Of a stretch of 64,000 bases of DNA, positions 7,472 through 15,754 are shown in pieces (the first letter of the stretch is position 1; every line of letters begins with the position of its first letter). The notes below the pieces were generated by a model. The model searched no databases and was not told the origin of the DNA. It was given only the letters and a program-made list of their open reading frames with translations. Made by a program: the position numbers and the translations under genes. The stretch is from Paracoccus denitrificans (GTDB lineage: Bacteria > Pseudomonadota > Alphaproteobacteria > Rhodobacterales > Rhodobacteraceae): positions 1-64,000 of the forward strand of contig VAFL01000015.1 in the NCBI GenBank assembly GCA_005768755.1, given 5' to 3'.

Positions 7472-8008
7472 TCAGATACAGATATTTGCCTCGTATTCCA
7501 GCACTTTACGTCGGATGTAACTTACTGAAATGTCGTAACGACTGGCGATCTCTCGCCAAGACACGCCTGAACTGCGATCAACAGATGCGTTCTTGATGAT
7601 GCGCTCATTGATTATCAGCTTTCGTGGGTTAGGGACATACCCAACAGAAGTTCTACGGCGTGACGGGGCACGCAACTTCACATTGGCTTTCTTGAGCCAA
7701 GTACTGATGGAGCTGCGGGACACGCCGTAGATCATGCTTAGCTCTTCCAACGTCTTGTTGACATTGGTGTAGAGATGGATCATCTCAGAGTGCTGTTCAT
7801 GCGTGAAGCGAGGTTGCTTCTTGCGTCGCTCGGAGTACGGGACATCTTTTGCGCGACGATGAGCAGCTCGACGTTTAATACCCATCCTGTTCAGGTGATG
7901 CCAGACAGTAGTGGGTGCAACGTTAAGCGCCAGCCCTATCTCCTTCAGGCTCTTGTTCTGATTCGTGTACATGTCCGCCATCAGAGCTTTCTTGGCTTGC
8001 ATGTCCAT
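7472..8008 (-). CDS. DNA-binding protein with three helix-turn-helix units
   Basis: 178 residues, strongly basic. Three helix-turn-helix segments are visible: 'KSLKEIGLALNVAPTTVWHHL' (~19-40), 'KTLEELSMIYGVSRSSISTWL' (~84-104) and 'VSWREIASRYDISVSYIRRK' (~148-167). They resemble resolvase/transposase or homing-endonuclease tail HTH units. No nuclease motif is present. The ATG immediately follows the previous stop (TGAATG), so translation is probably coupled. It could be a transcription regulator of the lysis or middle genes, or a remnant of a mobile element. Confidence 0.65.
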   Translation of the reverse strand: MDMQAKKALMADMYTNQNKSLKEIGLALNVAPTTVWHHLNRMGIKRRAAHRRAKDVPYSERRKKQPRFTHEQHSEMIHLYTNVNKTLEELSMIYGVSRSSISTWLKKANVKLRAPSRRRTSVGYVPNPRKLIINERIIKNASVDRSSGVSWREIASRYDISVSYIRRKVLEYEANICI

Positions 8009-8252
8009 TCACTGCTTCCCACTCGGCGTCGATTGGCGCTTCGTAGGGACGTAGTTGGACGAAGGCTCGGACTTTGCCCGCGCTTTTGCCACCTTCTTCG
8101 TGGATGGCTTGGATGACGCCGACTTCGACTTGGGCGAGGAGCTGGCGGACGACTGCCCGCGTTTTGGTGAGGATGGCTTGCCGCTCGGTTTCGGAGAGAT
8201 CTCCTTCGAGCTTGAAGACTTGGGCAATTCGGATTTCGTGGTCGATGAGCAT
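7923..8252 (-). CDS. overlapping open frame, doubtful
   Basis: 109 residues in a second frame inside the gene ending at 8009 and running into the HTH gene. The first 80 residues look like a globular helical protein (ETERQAILTKTRAVVRQLL), and AGGAG lies 7 bases before the ATG. Against it, Leu codons are mostly CTC with no CTG, unlike the neighbours, which use CTG. The frame also runs deep into the next gene. It may be a true overprinted gene or chance. Confidence 0.3.
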   Translation of the reverse strand: MLIDHEIRIAQVFKLEGDLSETERQAILTKTRAVVRQLLAQVEVGVIQAIHEEGGKSAGKVRAFVQLRPYEAPIDAEWEAVNGHASQESSDGGHVHESEQEPEGDRAGA

Positions 8253-8476
8253 GCGTAACTCCTGTGAAATTCGAGAACCTTTTTCGGGTTCATCTTCTTG
8301 GTTTCAGCCCGGAAGGCTTCCCACTGCGGTAGTGACACCTGTTCCCAACCTTCAGCAGGTGGCAGGGTCTTCATGTCAGTGGCACGGACTAGACGTGTAG
8401 CTCGGTGGACGAAGAAGTAGCGACCATTAACAGGCGCATGACCCAACGTCCCACGGGTGTAGTCTTTCAAGGTCAT
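8009..8476 (-). CDS. protein with basic Ser/Pro/Lys-rich tail, unknown function
   Basis: 155 residues with a strong ribosome-binding site (AGGAGG). The first 75 residues look globular (GRYFFVHRATRLVRATDM). The remaining 80 are low-complexity Ser, Pro and Lys with many basic residues, as in histone-like or DNA-coating tails. The stop directly precedes the ATG of the HTH gene. The tail is encoded over a second open frame, so one of the two readings may be accidental. Confidence 0.6.
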   Translation of the reverse strand: MTLKDYTRGTLGHAPVNGRYFFVHRATRLVRATDMKTLPPAEGWEQVSLPQWEAFRAETKKMNPKKVLEFHRSYACSSTTKSELPKSSSSKEISPKPSGKPSSPKRGQSSASSSPKSKSASSKPSTKKVAKARAKSEPSSNYVPTKRQSTPSGKQ

Positions 8477-8489
8477 GCGACCTCCTATA

Positions 8490-8738
8490 TCAGCACTTCA
8501 AACCACGAAGTTTCTTGTAGAAAGCTTTGATCCGGGAGATCTCAGCAGTGTCCAACTTGTCGGACAGCTCGTGCCACGGCAAGCCATGGAGGTCGAGCAC
8601 GGAGAATTCAAACTCCTCGTCCTCGGGTGGAATGGCATCACCGAAACCAGTCCCGGTGATGACCATTGGGCAGTACGGACGGTAGTGGTATACGTCAATG
8701 ACGCACTCCTGCCCGTCGATGGTGTAGCCGAATTTCAT
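8490..8738 (-). CDS. small protein, unknown
   Basis: 82 residues, acidic. It begins 'MKFGYTIDGQECVIDVYHYR', a beta-strand start with an acidic middle (PPEDEEFEFSVLDL) and a helical basic end. The ATG overlaps the previous stop (ATGA), so the genes are translationally coupled. No recognised family. Confidence 0.65.
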   Translation of the reverse strand: MKFGYTIDGQECVIDVYHYRPYCPMVITGTGFGDAIPPEDEEFEFSVLDLHGLPWHELSDKLDTAEISRIKAFYKKLRGLKC

Positions 8739-8899
8739 TTCGACCTCTTAATGGTTGAATTAAACATCACCACCATAGAGGGGTTTGGCGTTACGCCGTT
8801 AGCCCGGCACATCTTGGTGGCGTCTCCCATGAATGGCTGCCGAGACGCACAGCGCATCACACGAAGCCACCAGTTTACATTGGATATCTTGGTGACCAT
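8735..8899 (-). CDS. small basic protein, unknown
   Basis: 54 residues, basic, with two Cys (MRCASRQPF and KMCRANG). It lies between the deaminase gene and the next gene, starts 3 bases after the deaminase stop, and its own stop overlaps the following ATG. This tight packing is the main support for it. Confidence 0.5.
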   Translation of the reverse strand: MVTKISNVNWWLRVMRCASRQPFMGDATKMCRANGVTPNPSMVVMFNSTIKRSK

Positions 8900-8902
8900 G
8901 GC

Positions 8903-9346
8903 TTACCTCGGTACAACGATAATCCCTGCCTCATCCAAACGGATGATGCCGTCCATATCGTCATGGTGGCGGTCGTAGTGAACTGCTGCGAATTCCTCTT
9001 CGATGATGGCTACGCAGCAGTTGGGGCACGGCGACACAGTGGAGAATAGGTGAGAGCCAGTCAGGTTCAAGCCAATGGCTTTGGCCTTGTTGATGGCGTT
9101 GATTTCGGCATGAATGACCGACGTATCGGTCTTCATACGCTGGCGGCCATTCTCCACGACTGGTGTGTTCTCACAGCAGTTGGTGTGGTGTCCGGCAGGT
9201 TGTCCGTTGAAACCAGGGACGATGACCCCGGATGGATGGACGATAATTGCCCCTACCTTCTCCCGTTTGGCTTCCGTCTGCATCTGCGCGGCGTAAGCCA
9301 TGTTGAAATACATGGGCCAGTACTTGGACTTGAGCGGATTCAGCAT
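8903..9346 (-). CDS. deoxycytidylate (dCMP) deaminase family protein
   Basis: 147 residues. The zinc-dependent deaminase motifs are complete: His79-Ala-Glu81 (VIHAEINAI) and Cys107/Cys110 (SPCPNCC). An extra Cys-His cluster (HHTNCCENT) lies around residues 53-61, as in many T4-type dCMP deaminases. Expected reaction: dCMP to dUMP, feeding dTTP synthesis. This fits with the dUTPase at 45378-45812. The ATG overlaps the previous stop (TGATG); an upstream extension in the same frame is not supported. The cytosolic enzyme sits in the middle replication cluster. Confidence 0.85.
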   Translation of the reverse strand: MLNPLKSKYWPMYFNMAYAAQMQTEAKREKVGAIIVHPSGVIVPGFNGQPAGHHTNCCENTPVVENGRQRMKTDTSVIHAEINAINKAKAIGLNLTGSHLFSTVSPCPNCCVAIIEEEFAAVHYDRHHDDMDGIIRLDEAGIIVVPR

Positions 9347-9540
9347 CAGCCGATACCCATGGTCAAGCCAGAGTTCAGGGCATCCCAGTACCGGAGACGC
9401 ATCTCTGCATCTTGGGGCACCTCTTGCCCAGGGAAGTTCTGCGCTACCAGGGGGTTCTGCATGAGGGTCTTCAGCCATTTGGCTTCCTCTTCAGTGAGGG
9501 TGAGGTTCACCTCGATGATGCGGGTAGATTGCACTTTCAT
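9346..9540 (-). CDS. small protein, unknown
   Basis: 64 residues. 'IIEVNLTLTEEEAKWLKTLMQNP' looks like a beta strand followed by a helix, a plan seen in many small phage proteins. It is coupled upstream (ATGA) and downstream (TGATG). No function can be named. Confidence 0.6.
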   Translation of the reverse strand: MKVQSTRIIEVNLTLTEEEAKWLKTLMQNPLVAQNFPGQEVPQDAEMRLRYWDALNSGLTMGIG

Positions 9541-9746
9541 TTGGGCCTCTCGTCTTCATAGACGGCGTTGAGTTCAGGGTTGGCCTCGTAAGGCGGATTG
9601 GGTCCATTGCCGTGCATGATAATGAGCTTCCCATCCTCGATGGCTTCCCGAAGGGCCGCCTCAACCAGCTCGGCAGCTAACGCGGTAGGGATTGGAGCAG
9701 GGAAACTGATATCTACCAGCACGAGATGGTTTCGGCGGTTTGTCAC
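9537..9746 (-). CDS. small protein, unknown (GTG start)
   Basis: 69 residues. The GTG start overlaps the stop of the preceding endonuclease gene. The stop overlaps the next ATG. It is predicted beta-alpha-beta and acidic. No family recognised. Confidence 0.5.
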   Translation of the reverse strand: MTNRRNHLVLVDISFPAPIPTALAAELVEAALREAIEDGKLIIMHGNGPNPPYEANPELNAVYEDERPK

Positions 9747-10342
9747 GCGTAACTCCAGTTGAAGCCGCCATAAGGCCCTGGTTTATAACCAGTGCATTGG
9801 GCGTTGATGTTGGCGCGCTGCACACCAGTAGCCCTGGCAGCTGCCGCAATTGATGGGTAGGTGGCTACAAGCTGACCATCAAGAGTTCGCTGCTCAACGC
9901 TGCGATTCTGTTTGGTCACCACCTTCCCGGATAACCTGCCCTTGTACTGAGCGTCATTGTTGTCTTTCCACGTCACCAAGCGAATGTTGCTGAAGGCATA
10001 GCCTTTGGTGGTATCCAGACGATCAATAGACGGACACAAGTCCTTGGAGTATCCCGAAGCAGCCCAAGCAGTCACCAACTCATCCAGACCGTTGGCTTGC
10101 GCCCATACTTGCAGCTCTGCCACTGTGTACTCTGGTTTTGGGTGTTGTCGCTGTTTGGAGCAAGTGACCTGGGTGGCGTAGATGTAAGCCACACGTCCTT
10201 TTGGGGTGCGACTGTAGTCTCGGTTGCGAATCACCACACAAGCTTTGCACGTACCCTGGAAGCCGTCCTTACAGGAGGGTGACTTAGAGAACGCGCTTGT
10301 ATCCTTGGCTTCGTTACACTTGTTGCAGGTTTTTTTCGTCAT
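9743..10342 (-). CDS. free-standing HNH-type endonuclease with Cys cluster and NUMOD1 tail
   Basis: 199 residues. A zinc-binding N-terminus (CNKCNEAKDTSAFSKSPSC then CKAC) precedes a nuclease-like core 'PSIDRLDTTKGYAFSNIRLVTW' (~95-125). The C-terminus (TYPSIAAAARATGVQRANIN) is a NUMOD1-type DNA-binding helix pair. It is a clear paralogue of the protein at 30072-30698. Its first 29 bases overlap the 3' end of the DNA polymerase gene, so insertion has probably reshaped the polymerase C-terminus. Likely a selfish gene. Confidence 0.75.
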   Translation of the reverse strand: MTKKTCNKCNEAKDTSAFSKSPSCKDGFQGTCKACVVIRNRDYSRTPKGRVAYIYATQVTCSKQRQHPKPEYTVAELQVWAQANGLDELVTAWAASGYSKDLCPSIDRLDTTKGYAFSNIRLVTWKDNNDAQYKGRLSGKVVTKQNRSVEQRTLDGQLVATYPSIAAAARATGVQRANINAQCTGYKPGPYGGFNWSYA

Positions 10343-10939
10343 ACTTCTTCTTACCTTCTGCGCAGATACGGGCAATGGTTGCCTGATCGGCATCTGCTGG
10401 AATGGTGATAGGCTGAGCCCAGTTCACGTAGTGAATGTCCATCTCGGCACCCAGCTTTACAGTCGGGTGGTCGATCTCTGGTAGATCCTGCCAAGACATT
10501 GCTGTGGTCAACTCCCTGTTTACCCACTCAAGGGTAGCCAAGTCGTTCTTAACAAGCAAGTATATTGAGTCATGAATCAAGCAGATGGGCATTACGTCAT
10601 AGCGGTAAGGACTTGCGTACACCTTTTCCATAAAGGCAATTGCTGCGCGGTTGTTCAATAGACCGTAGGACTGGCCCATGGCATTACCCACAGTCCTTCC
10701 CTCGGCTGCCGCCTCGTAAGGTGTGACCTTCGTCCCAAGAATGGAACGTCCCAGCATTGGTGTACGCACACGTAACCCAAAGGCCACTTCAACGTACCCG
10801 TCTTTGCAAGCTTGCTGAATACGGGCAGCAATGTAGTCGTCACTGTGTTTGTAGAGGCTGTGGTAGCGCTCTTCTACTTGCAGTGCTTTCTCTTTATCCC
10901 AACCGAGTTGTTTCATCATGCCGTGGTGAGTACCACCAT
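10314..10939 (-). CDS. DNA polymerase (family A), exon 2
   Basis: C-terminal exon: two bases that complete the Tyr674 codon, then 207 codons and a stop. It starts with GGTHHGMMKQLGWD, the end of the O helix (motif B). It carries motif C 'CLIHDSIYLLV' with the catalytic Asp at about residue 797 of the joined protein. Joining exon 1 (11794-13813) to this exon gives 881 residues, close to N4 DNA polymerase as remembered. Unspliced, this part has only an internal Met and lacks motifs A and B, so it is not an independent gene. Confidence 0.88.
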
Positions 10940-11793
10940 CGTTGTGTTCGACACAGGTCGTTAATCTGTGCCCGTTCTCTTATGAACTGCTGCATGTCAC
11001 CATGCAGACCAGACTATCTCTTAACCCTCGGCGTGCCGGTCGGGTTCTTGCCATTTCGAGCCACTTGGCCCTACGCCTTTCGGCTAGTCGTTACACGTTA
11101 CTTGCCATTGATGGCTTCAAGGTTTTTGGCTGAACGTGCAATGCGTTGGCGTTTCAATTCAGCTTTCAGCTGAGTCTCTTCCCCAATGCTTTGTGCGTAT
11201 CGCCCTACCTTCACTGAGAGGAATCCCGCCTGCCATGAGTTGTCCATGACTTCAGAGACTTCCTTGTAGCTTGAACCTGCCATTACTAAGGCGTAAGCCT
11301 TTTCAATGTCCGGTTGCTGCATACGTGGTACATGATCCCGTTGCCCTGCTGCTACTGCATGTAGGGAGTTACCCGAACTGGTCACCCACTCCAGATTACT
11401 GTAGTGGTTGTTTGTCCTGTTGCTGTCTTTATGGTTAACCTCAGGCAGCTTGTTCGGGTTTGGTACGTAAGCTTGTGCAACTAAGCGATGGATATAGTGC
11501 TTGGTCCTTTGGTTTTTCTCATAGAGATCGACCTGAAAGTACCCCACTGCCTTGTTGAAATCTTGCGCACGCTCGGTTTCTTTGCTCGTGTTAAACACAC
11601 GACCACACTCAGTTACTGCGTAGTTCTTGAATCCTTCTATCTGTTTCATAAACCTACCTTTTCTTACGGAGTAATCCACCATAACAAAAGGTAGGTCTGC
11701 TGGCAAGTCTTCGCTCGGTATTGTCTCCATGGAGAGTTTCACCGAATTAGACAAGTTGAATACCGTGATTACGCACGGCAGACCCTATGTTTA
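10940..11793 (-). ncRNA. group I intron (td-like, IA2) in the DNA polymerase gene
   Basis: 854 bases. The 5' splice site follows ...GACCT, which pairs with the internal guide GGGTC to give P1 with the required U-G pair. The last intron base is G (10940). The conserved 3' core is very similar to the phage T4 td intron: CGACTAGCC (11082-11091 region), GGGCCAAGTGGCTCGAAA, then AAGAGATAGTCTGGTCTGC and a CATGGTGACATG hairpin. The HNH gene fills the loop just before this core, as I-TevI does in td. Removing the intron restores the motif 'FLLTYGGTHHG'. Splicing itself is inferred. Confidence 0.88.
11098..11649 (-). CDS. intron-encoded HNH homing endonuclease
   Basis: 183 residues from an ATG with AGGTAGG 4 bases upstream; the frame continues 35 codons further into the intron core but that part is unlikely to be translated. 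NUMOD4 (IEGFKNYAVTECGRVFNT) is followed by a complete HNH core 'VNHKDSNRTNNHYSNLEWVT' and a helical DNA-binding tail. It lies wholly inside the DNA polymerase intron. It should cut intron-less polymerase genes near the insertion site and so spread the intron. Confidence 0.85.
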   Translation of the reverse strand: MKQIEGFKNYAVTECGRVFNTSKETERAQDFNKAVGYFQVDLYEKNQRTKHYIHRLVAQAYVPNPNKLPEVNHKDSNRTNNHYSNLEWVTSSGNSLHAVAAGQRDHVPRMQQPDIEKAYALVMAGSSYKEVSEVMDNSWQAGFLSVKVGRYAQSIGEETQLKAELKRQRIARSAKNLEAINGK

Positions 11794-13813
11794 AGGTCAA
11801 GAGGAAGGTTGGTGTCTTGGAGTCCTGTCGGAACTTGCCATACTTGTGACCCTTCTCTGCGATAGCGTTGACGCTCGCTACCGACGTAATGTCGATATCA
11901 GGCATCTCTTCTGGCCAGTAAGAGACAGCTCGCAAGGCATGGCCGTCAAACCCGTCAGTGTATACCTTCAACTTGTTAGGATCGCGAGTCAGCAAAGCAC
12001 TGATACGGTCTTCCAAGCTGGCGAAGTCAGCACCACACATCAACCAACCAGCTGGCGGTACGAACATCTCTTTAACGAGCTTTCCGTATGCCGAGTTAGC
12101 GGGTAGGTTTTGTAGGTTAGGATCGCTGGATGACAAGCGTCCTGAGACGGTGCCACCCAAGTTGAAACACCCATGCAGGTATCGCATTCCATCGGCTTTA
12201 AGCTGCCCATTCTCGAAAGCGGGCATGAAGCCTTGGAGGATCTTCACGACGGCAGACCAGTCACGCAGAGCCTGTAACAGCTCCATGTGAGGTTTCGCCA
12301 ACGGGTGAGCCATCAATTTCTTGATGATCTTCCCGCCAGTTGCCGGTTGCTTGGAGTCCGTGAGGTCTGTCACTGGCAAGCCAATGACTTCGTACAACAG
12401 CTTCTGGAGCTGCAATGGACTGCCTGGGTTGAACTGCACATTAGCGAAGTGGCTCAGCGGATGCTGCTTCACTTTCAGCTTGGCATTGGCTTTGACCATG
12501 GCTTCCCGCTGCAACTGCTCAGTGAACTTCACAGTTGTAGGGTGAGCCAAGATCGTGGCCATGTACTTGTCGTGCAGGATTTCCAGCTTGGCTTTGGTTT
12601 CGACAACTTTCTTGGGACACATAGGCATCCCAACAAGCTCAGTGTGAATCAGCAACTTCAACGAGGGCCGGAATAACGTCTCGTAGATGTTCTTCTGATT
12701 GTCTGCCACCATCATCGGGTAGTACTTCTCTGCTACGTACATCGTGCAGAGTCCGTCCACGCCGTTATAGCGCAGGAGGTCACCTACTGGGATTTTGCGG
12801 ATATCGTTGATTTCCTCAACAGCCCAGTTACCGGCGAACTCCTGTGCAAGGTGTTTCAAGCCAAGGTGGTTGCCCGCGCACGAGTTGGTAGCCAAGTAGG
12901 CCATCACCTTGGTGCAGTGCAGATTGCGAGTCATGACGTGTAGCCCGTCCACCATACCCACTCGGTCGAGCGGGTCATTCATGAACAGGTTCCACACAAG
13001 GTGCTTAACGTCAAAGATCGCGTTGTGGTAGATCATTGCACCTTCGTAAGTCTCGAAGAACTCACGAAGCAGCTTACGGCGGACTGGGTTGTCCACGCGC
13101 TTGCTGTAGTTACCCCACATATCCTTTTCGGTCAGCTCTTGCAAGTCCACCTTGAAAGCCACGAAGTTGTGCTTATCCCAGGCGAACTGGATTGTGCCGA
13201 TACCGGCTTTCTCCAGTCCCAGGTCAAACGCTTCAATGTCGCAGGTGAGCTTGTCGAACTGCTTCAGGAACTTCAGGGCGCTGGCAATGTCTGCCACGCT
13301 GTCTGGATACCACTCTGTCTTGATGATCCCCTCGCCCGGTGCGGTGTACTGGCCATTCATATGGTCATGCAGAGCATCCAGACCCAGCTGTACCGGGGCT
13401 TTGAGGGAAGGATCAGGAATCAGACGCTGGTAGTTAATGCCGTAAACGATATTGAACTCTTCGTACCCTTTGTGAGAGCAAGGAAGTACATACCCAAGCC
13501 AAGGCTCGGCCTTCTTCTCTCCGGTTAGGGCTTTGAAGTAGCTGGCATCACAGACGTACAGGTACTTGGCTTCCATGTTTTTCAGCACAGGCAGGATTTT
13601 TGCCACGTAGGCTTTGACTGTCTTGGCTGACACCTTCTTCGGATCGTCGTATTGCAGACTTAACGCCAGGGATTCCGTTGGCTTGAGGCCACGGTTCCAC
13701 AGGTGCTCGAAGTAGGTGGCCTGGATGCGGTCCTTCAGGAAGGCAGTTTCCTTACTGAGGACCACGACCTTGTACTTGTGTTCAGGGTTTGGAGCATAAA
13801 CGTGGTGGAACAT
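11794..13813 (-). CDS. DNA polymerase (family A) with 3'-5' exonuclease, exon 1
   Basis: 673 codons plus one base; without splicing the frame reads into the intron and stops at 11747. Exonuclease motifs: Asp192/Glu194 (LTCDIEAFDLG), 'IYHNAIFDVKH' (~268) and 'LLRYNGVDGLCT'. Polymerase motif A is 'GADFASLEDR' with Asp596. The O helix begins 'RQDSKTPTFLLT' with Arg662, Lys666 and Phe670. Tyr674 is created by splicing and aligns with T7 Tyr530. It is the replicative polymerase, next to a helicase as in N4. The ATG overlaps the previous stop (TGATG). Confidence 0.92.
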
Positions 13814-14325
13814 CAGGCCCCCACAAGGTTCGCCATCAGTCGGAATGACATGGCGTTAACATGCTTCTCCTTCAGCCCCAGGATCTCTGCCACTTCCTTC
13901 ACGCTCTTATTAGAGCGTTCGATGCTGGTCATGTCGATGATGGTCGCCAGTACACCATGAAGGGCACTGGGGAACAGCCCAACGTTGTAGACCAGATCAT
14001 CGGAGTAGTTCAGGATCTTGCGGATGAAGGTCTCGATCAACGGTACTTCCACTTCCACGATAGGCTTGTACCAAGCCAGGAAGCTGTCCATCTCACCTTC
14101 GAGATGCTTAGGCAAGTCAAAGGTCATGTGGTAGTAGCCCAAATCCTCAGGCCACTTCTTACCGGCGTAGAAGAACGAATCACAGTTGGTGTCATAGTGC
14201 TCGTTCGTTGCACGCAGGATGTTGTTGATGACCTCGACCCGTCGTTCCGCTACATCCCGGTACAGATACTCTGAAACACGGTTCATGATCTTGTAACGGA
14301 TCGACATCTTTTCTTTCAGGTTCAC
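13813..14325 (-). CDS. conserved protein between helicase and DNA polymerase (N4 gp38-like by position)
   Basis: 170 residues from a GTG that overlaps the helicase stop and has AGGAG at good distance; an ATG at 14307 is the alternative. It is mostly helical, with a C-terminal helix-turn-helix-like part (KSVKEVAEILGLKEKHVNAM). N4 has an uncharacterised gene at this position. Coupling on both sides suggests a replication role, but none is shown by sequence. Confidence 0.65.
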   Translation of the reverse strand: MNLKEKMSIRYKIMNRVSEYLYRDVAERRVEVINNILRATNEHYDTNCDSFFYAGKKWPEDLGYYHMTFDLPKHLEGEMDSFLAWYKPIVEVEVPLIETFIRKILNYSDDLVYNVGLFPSALHGVLATIIDMTSIERSNKSVKEVAEILGLKEKHVNAMSFRLMANLVGA

Positions 14326-15572
14326 ACGAAGTCTCCTGTCATGATGATGCGTGAACGACACCGGCTGTTACCCACGTAGAGGTAACGAGCCAACTGGTTT
14401 GCGGTACGGGCACCCTTGTAGATATCGCCAATGTCCACGAACACTGTGTCGTAGGTAGAACCTTGTGACTTGTTCACGGTCTTGGCGTAATCAGGACGCA
14501 GATCGACCCACTCCTCCACCATTTCTTTCATGGCGTAGTAGTCGTCGGCTGCGGCCATACGACGATGAGCTGCCTGAGCTTCAGCCCGCGACGTTGGCAT
14601 GAACCACGTAGCAGTCTTGTTCTTCAGGCGAATGTCCTTCCCAGCTACGCCGTGGCGTGTTTCTGGGCGGATCTCTTCGATCAACACCTCTTCATTGTTG
14701 AAGATGCGCGATGTGCCTTGAGTAGCCGAACCATTGCTGGTAACACGCTGACCTACCTGCAACTCCGTCGTACCCAGCAGATGCTGGGACATGAAGTTGT
14801 TGTAGCCTACGACAGCCGCGTTGTGGAATGCCAAGACCTTGGACACTCCATACGTCTTCTCGTCTTTGAAGGCTTGCAGGGCCATGTTGTTGAACGTGGC
14901 TTGGTCTACGTGGTCGATGATACCTGGGGTCAGGTTCATCTTATGCCAGTTACCAGTGAGGACTGTATCCCGTAGGTCGGAAACCATCTGGGAGATAGGT
15001 CCACCGTCGAAGCGGACCAGTTCGGTCAGCTCGATCTGGTTCTTGTCCAGCTTGAACGCAGGCATGTATAGACTACCTACCGGCGTCAGCTGTGCAGGAT
15101 CGCCAATGAAGACGATCTTGCAGTTCTCCGTTTGTTCGAAGATCAGGCGCAGCAGTTCTTGGTCGATGTAGCTGGCTTCATCGATAAAGATCAGTGCGTT
15201 ACGCACCTTGTCCTTACGATGTATGACCAGTTTAGTCGCCCCTTTGCGCTTGTAGTCCTCGTTGACCACCTTCAACCCCAGCCGGGTATGGATGGTCGTG
15301 GTTTCTTCGGAGCCACCGGCTGCCTGTGCAAGTGACAAAGCAGCCTGGTTGGTGGTAGCCGTGAGCATGACCTCATACCCCTTCCAACTGGGGTCCACCA
15401 GTCGCCGCATCTCATCAAGCTTGGGAAGCTTTTCGATCAGCATGCGAACCAGAGTGGACTTACCAGTACCGGAGTAACCCTTGAGCAGCATGACTGTCTC
15501 ATGGGGGGCCATGTAGAACTGGGCGAACAGCTTCCAACCATCAAGCTGTCCTTGGGTATACGTGAAACTCAT
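14322..15572 (-). CDS. SF1B DNA helicase (Dda/RecD-like; N4 gp37-like)
   Basis: 416 residues. Walker A 'GYSGTGKST' (~32-40), Walker B 'ALIFIDEAS' (~140), motif III 'VFIGDPAQLTPVG' (~165), and the C-terminal motifs 'TVNKSQGSTYDTVFVDIGDI' and 'YLYVGNSRCRSR'. These place it with RecD/Dda-type 5'-3' helicases. It would unwind DNA at the phage replication fork next to the polymerase encoded two genes downstream. The ATG overlaps the stop of the small gene before it (ATGA). Confidence 0.9.
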   Translation of the reverse strand: MSFTYTQGQLDGWKLFAQFYMAPHETVMLLKGYSGTGKSTLVRMLIEKLPKLDEMRRLVDPSWKGYEVMLTATTNQAALSLAQAAGGSEETTTIHTRLGLKVVNEDYKRKGATKLVIHRKDKVRNALIFIDEASYIDQELLRLIFEQTENCKIVFIGDPAQLTPVGSLYMPAFKLDKNQIELTELVRFDGGPISQMVSDLRDTVLTGNWHKMNLTPGIIDHVDQATFNNMALQAFKDEKTYGVSKVLAFHNAAVVGYNNFMSQHLLGTTELQVGQRVTSNGSATQGTSRIFNNEEVLIEEIRPETRHGVAGKDIRLKNKTATWFMPTSRAEAQAAHRRMAAADDYYAMKEMVEEWVDLRPDYAKTVNKSQGSTYDTVFVDIGDIYKGARTANQLARYLYVGNSRCRSRIIMTGDFV

Positions 15573-15754
15573 GCACGGTTTTCCCATTTCACACAACCAG
15601 CTTTACCACGCTTGGCTTTGATGAAATGGAACAGTGCAGCGAACCAGCTACGACCGCTGTAGACCTCGCGGTAGTAGTAATCGCCATCTTCTGGGTGTTT
15701 TACCCACTCCAGAATGTAATGGGGGGTAGCCCATATTATTACCTCACACGTCAA
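15569..15754 (-). CDS. small protein, unknown (probable TTG start)
   Basis: 61 residues, aromatic and basic (PHYILEWVKHPEDGDYYYRE, then a basic KAKRGKAG end). No ATG is available upstream of the conserved part; a TTG at 15754 inside the end of the VWA gene is the best start. Its stop overlaps the helicase start (ATGA), which supports translation. The start is uncertain. Confidence 0.5.
   Translation of the reverse strand: MTCEVIIWATPHYILEWVKHPEDGDYYYREVYSGRSWFAALFHFIKAKRGKAGCVKWENRA

Noticed and set aside
9347..9478. Upstream extension of the dCMP deaminase
   Set aside because: It would be read out of frame over a well-supported small gene; the ATG overlapping that gene's stop is the natural start.
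10314..10919. The polymerase C-terminal part as an independent gene starting at an internal ATG
   Set aside because: It lacks motifs A and B and has no ribosome-binding site; the preceding intron signals show that it is exon 2.
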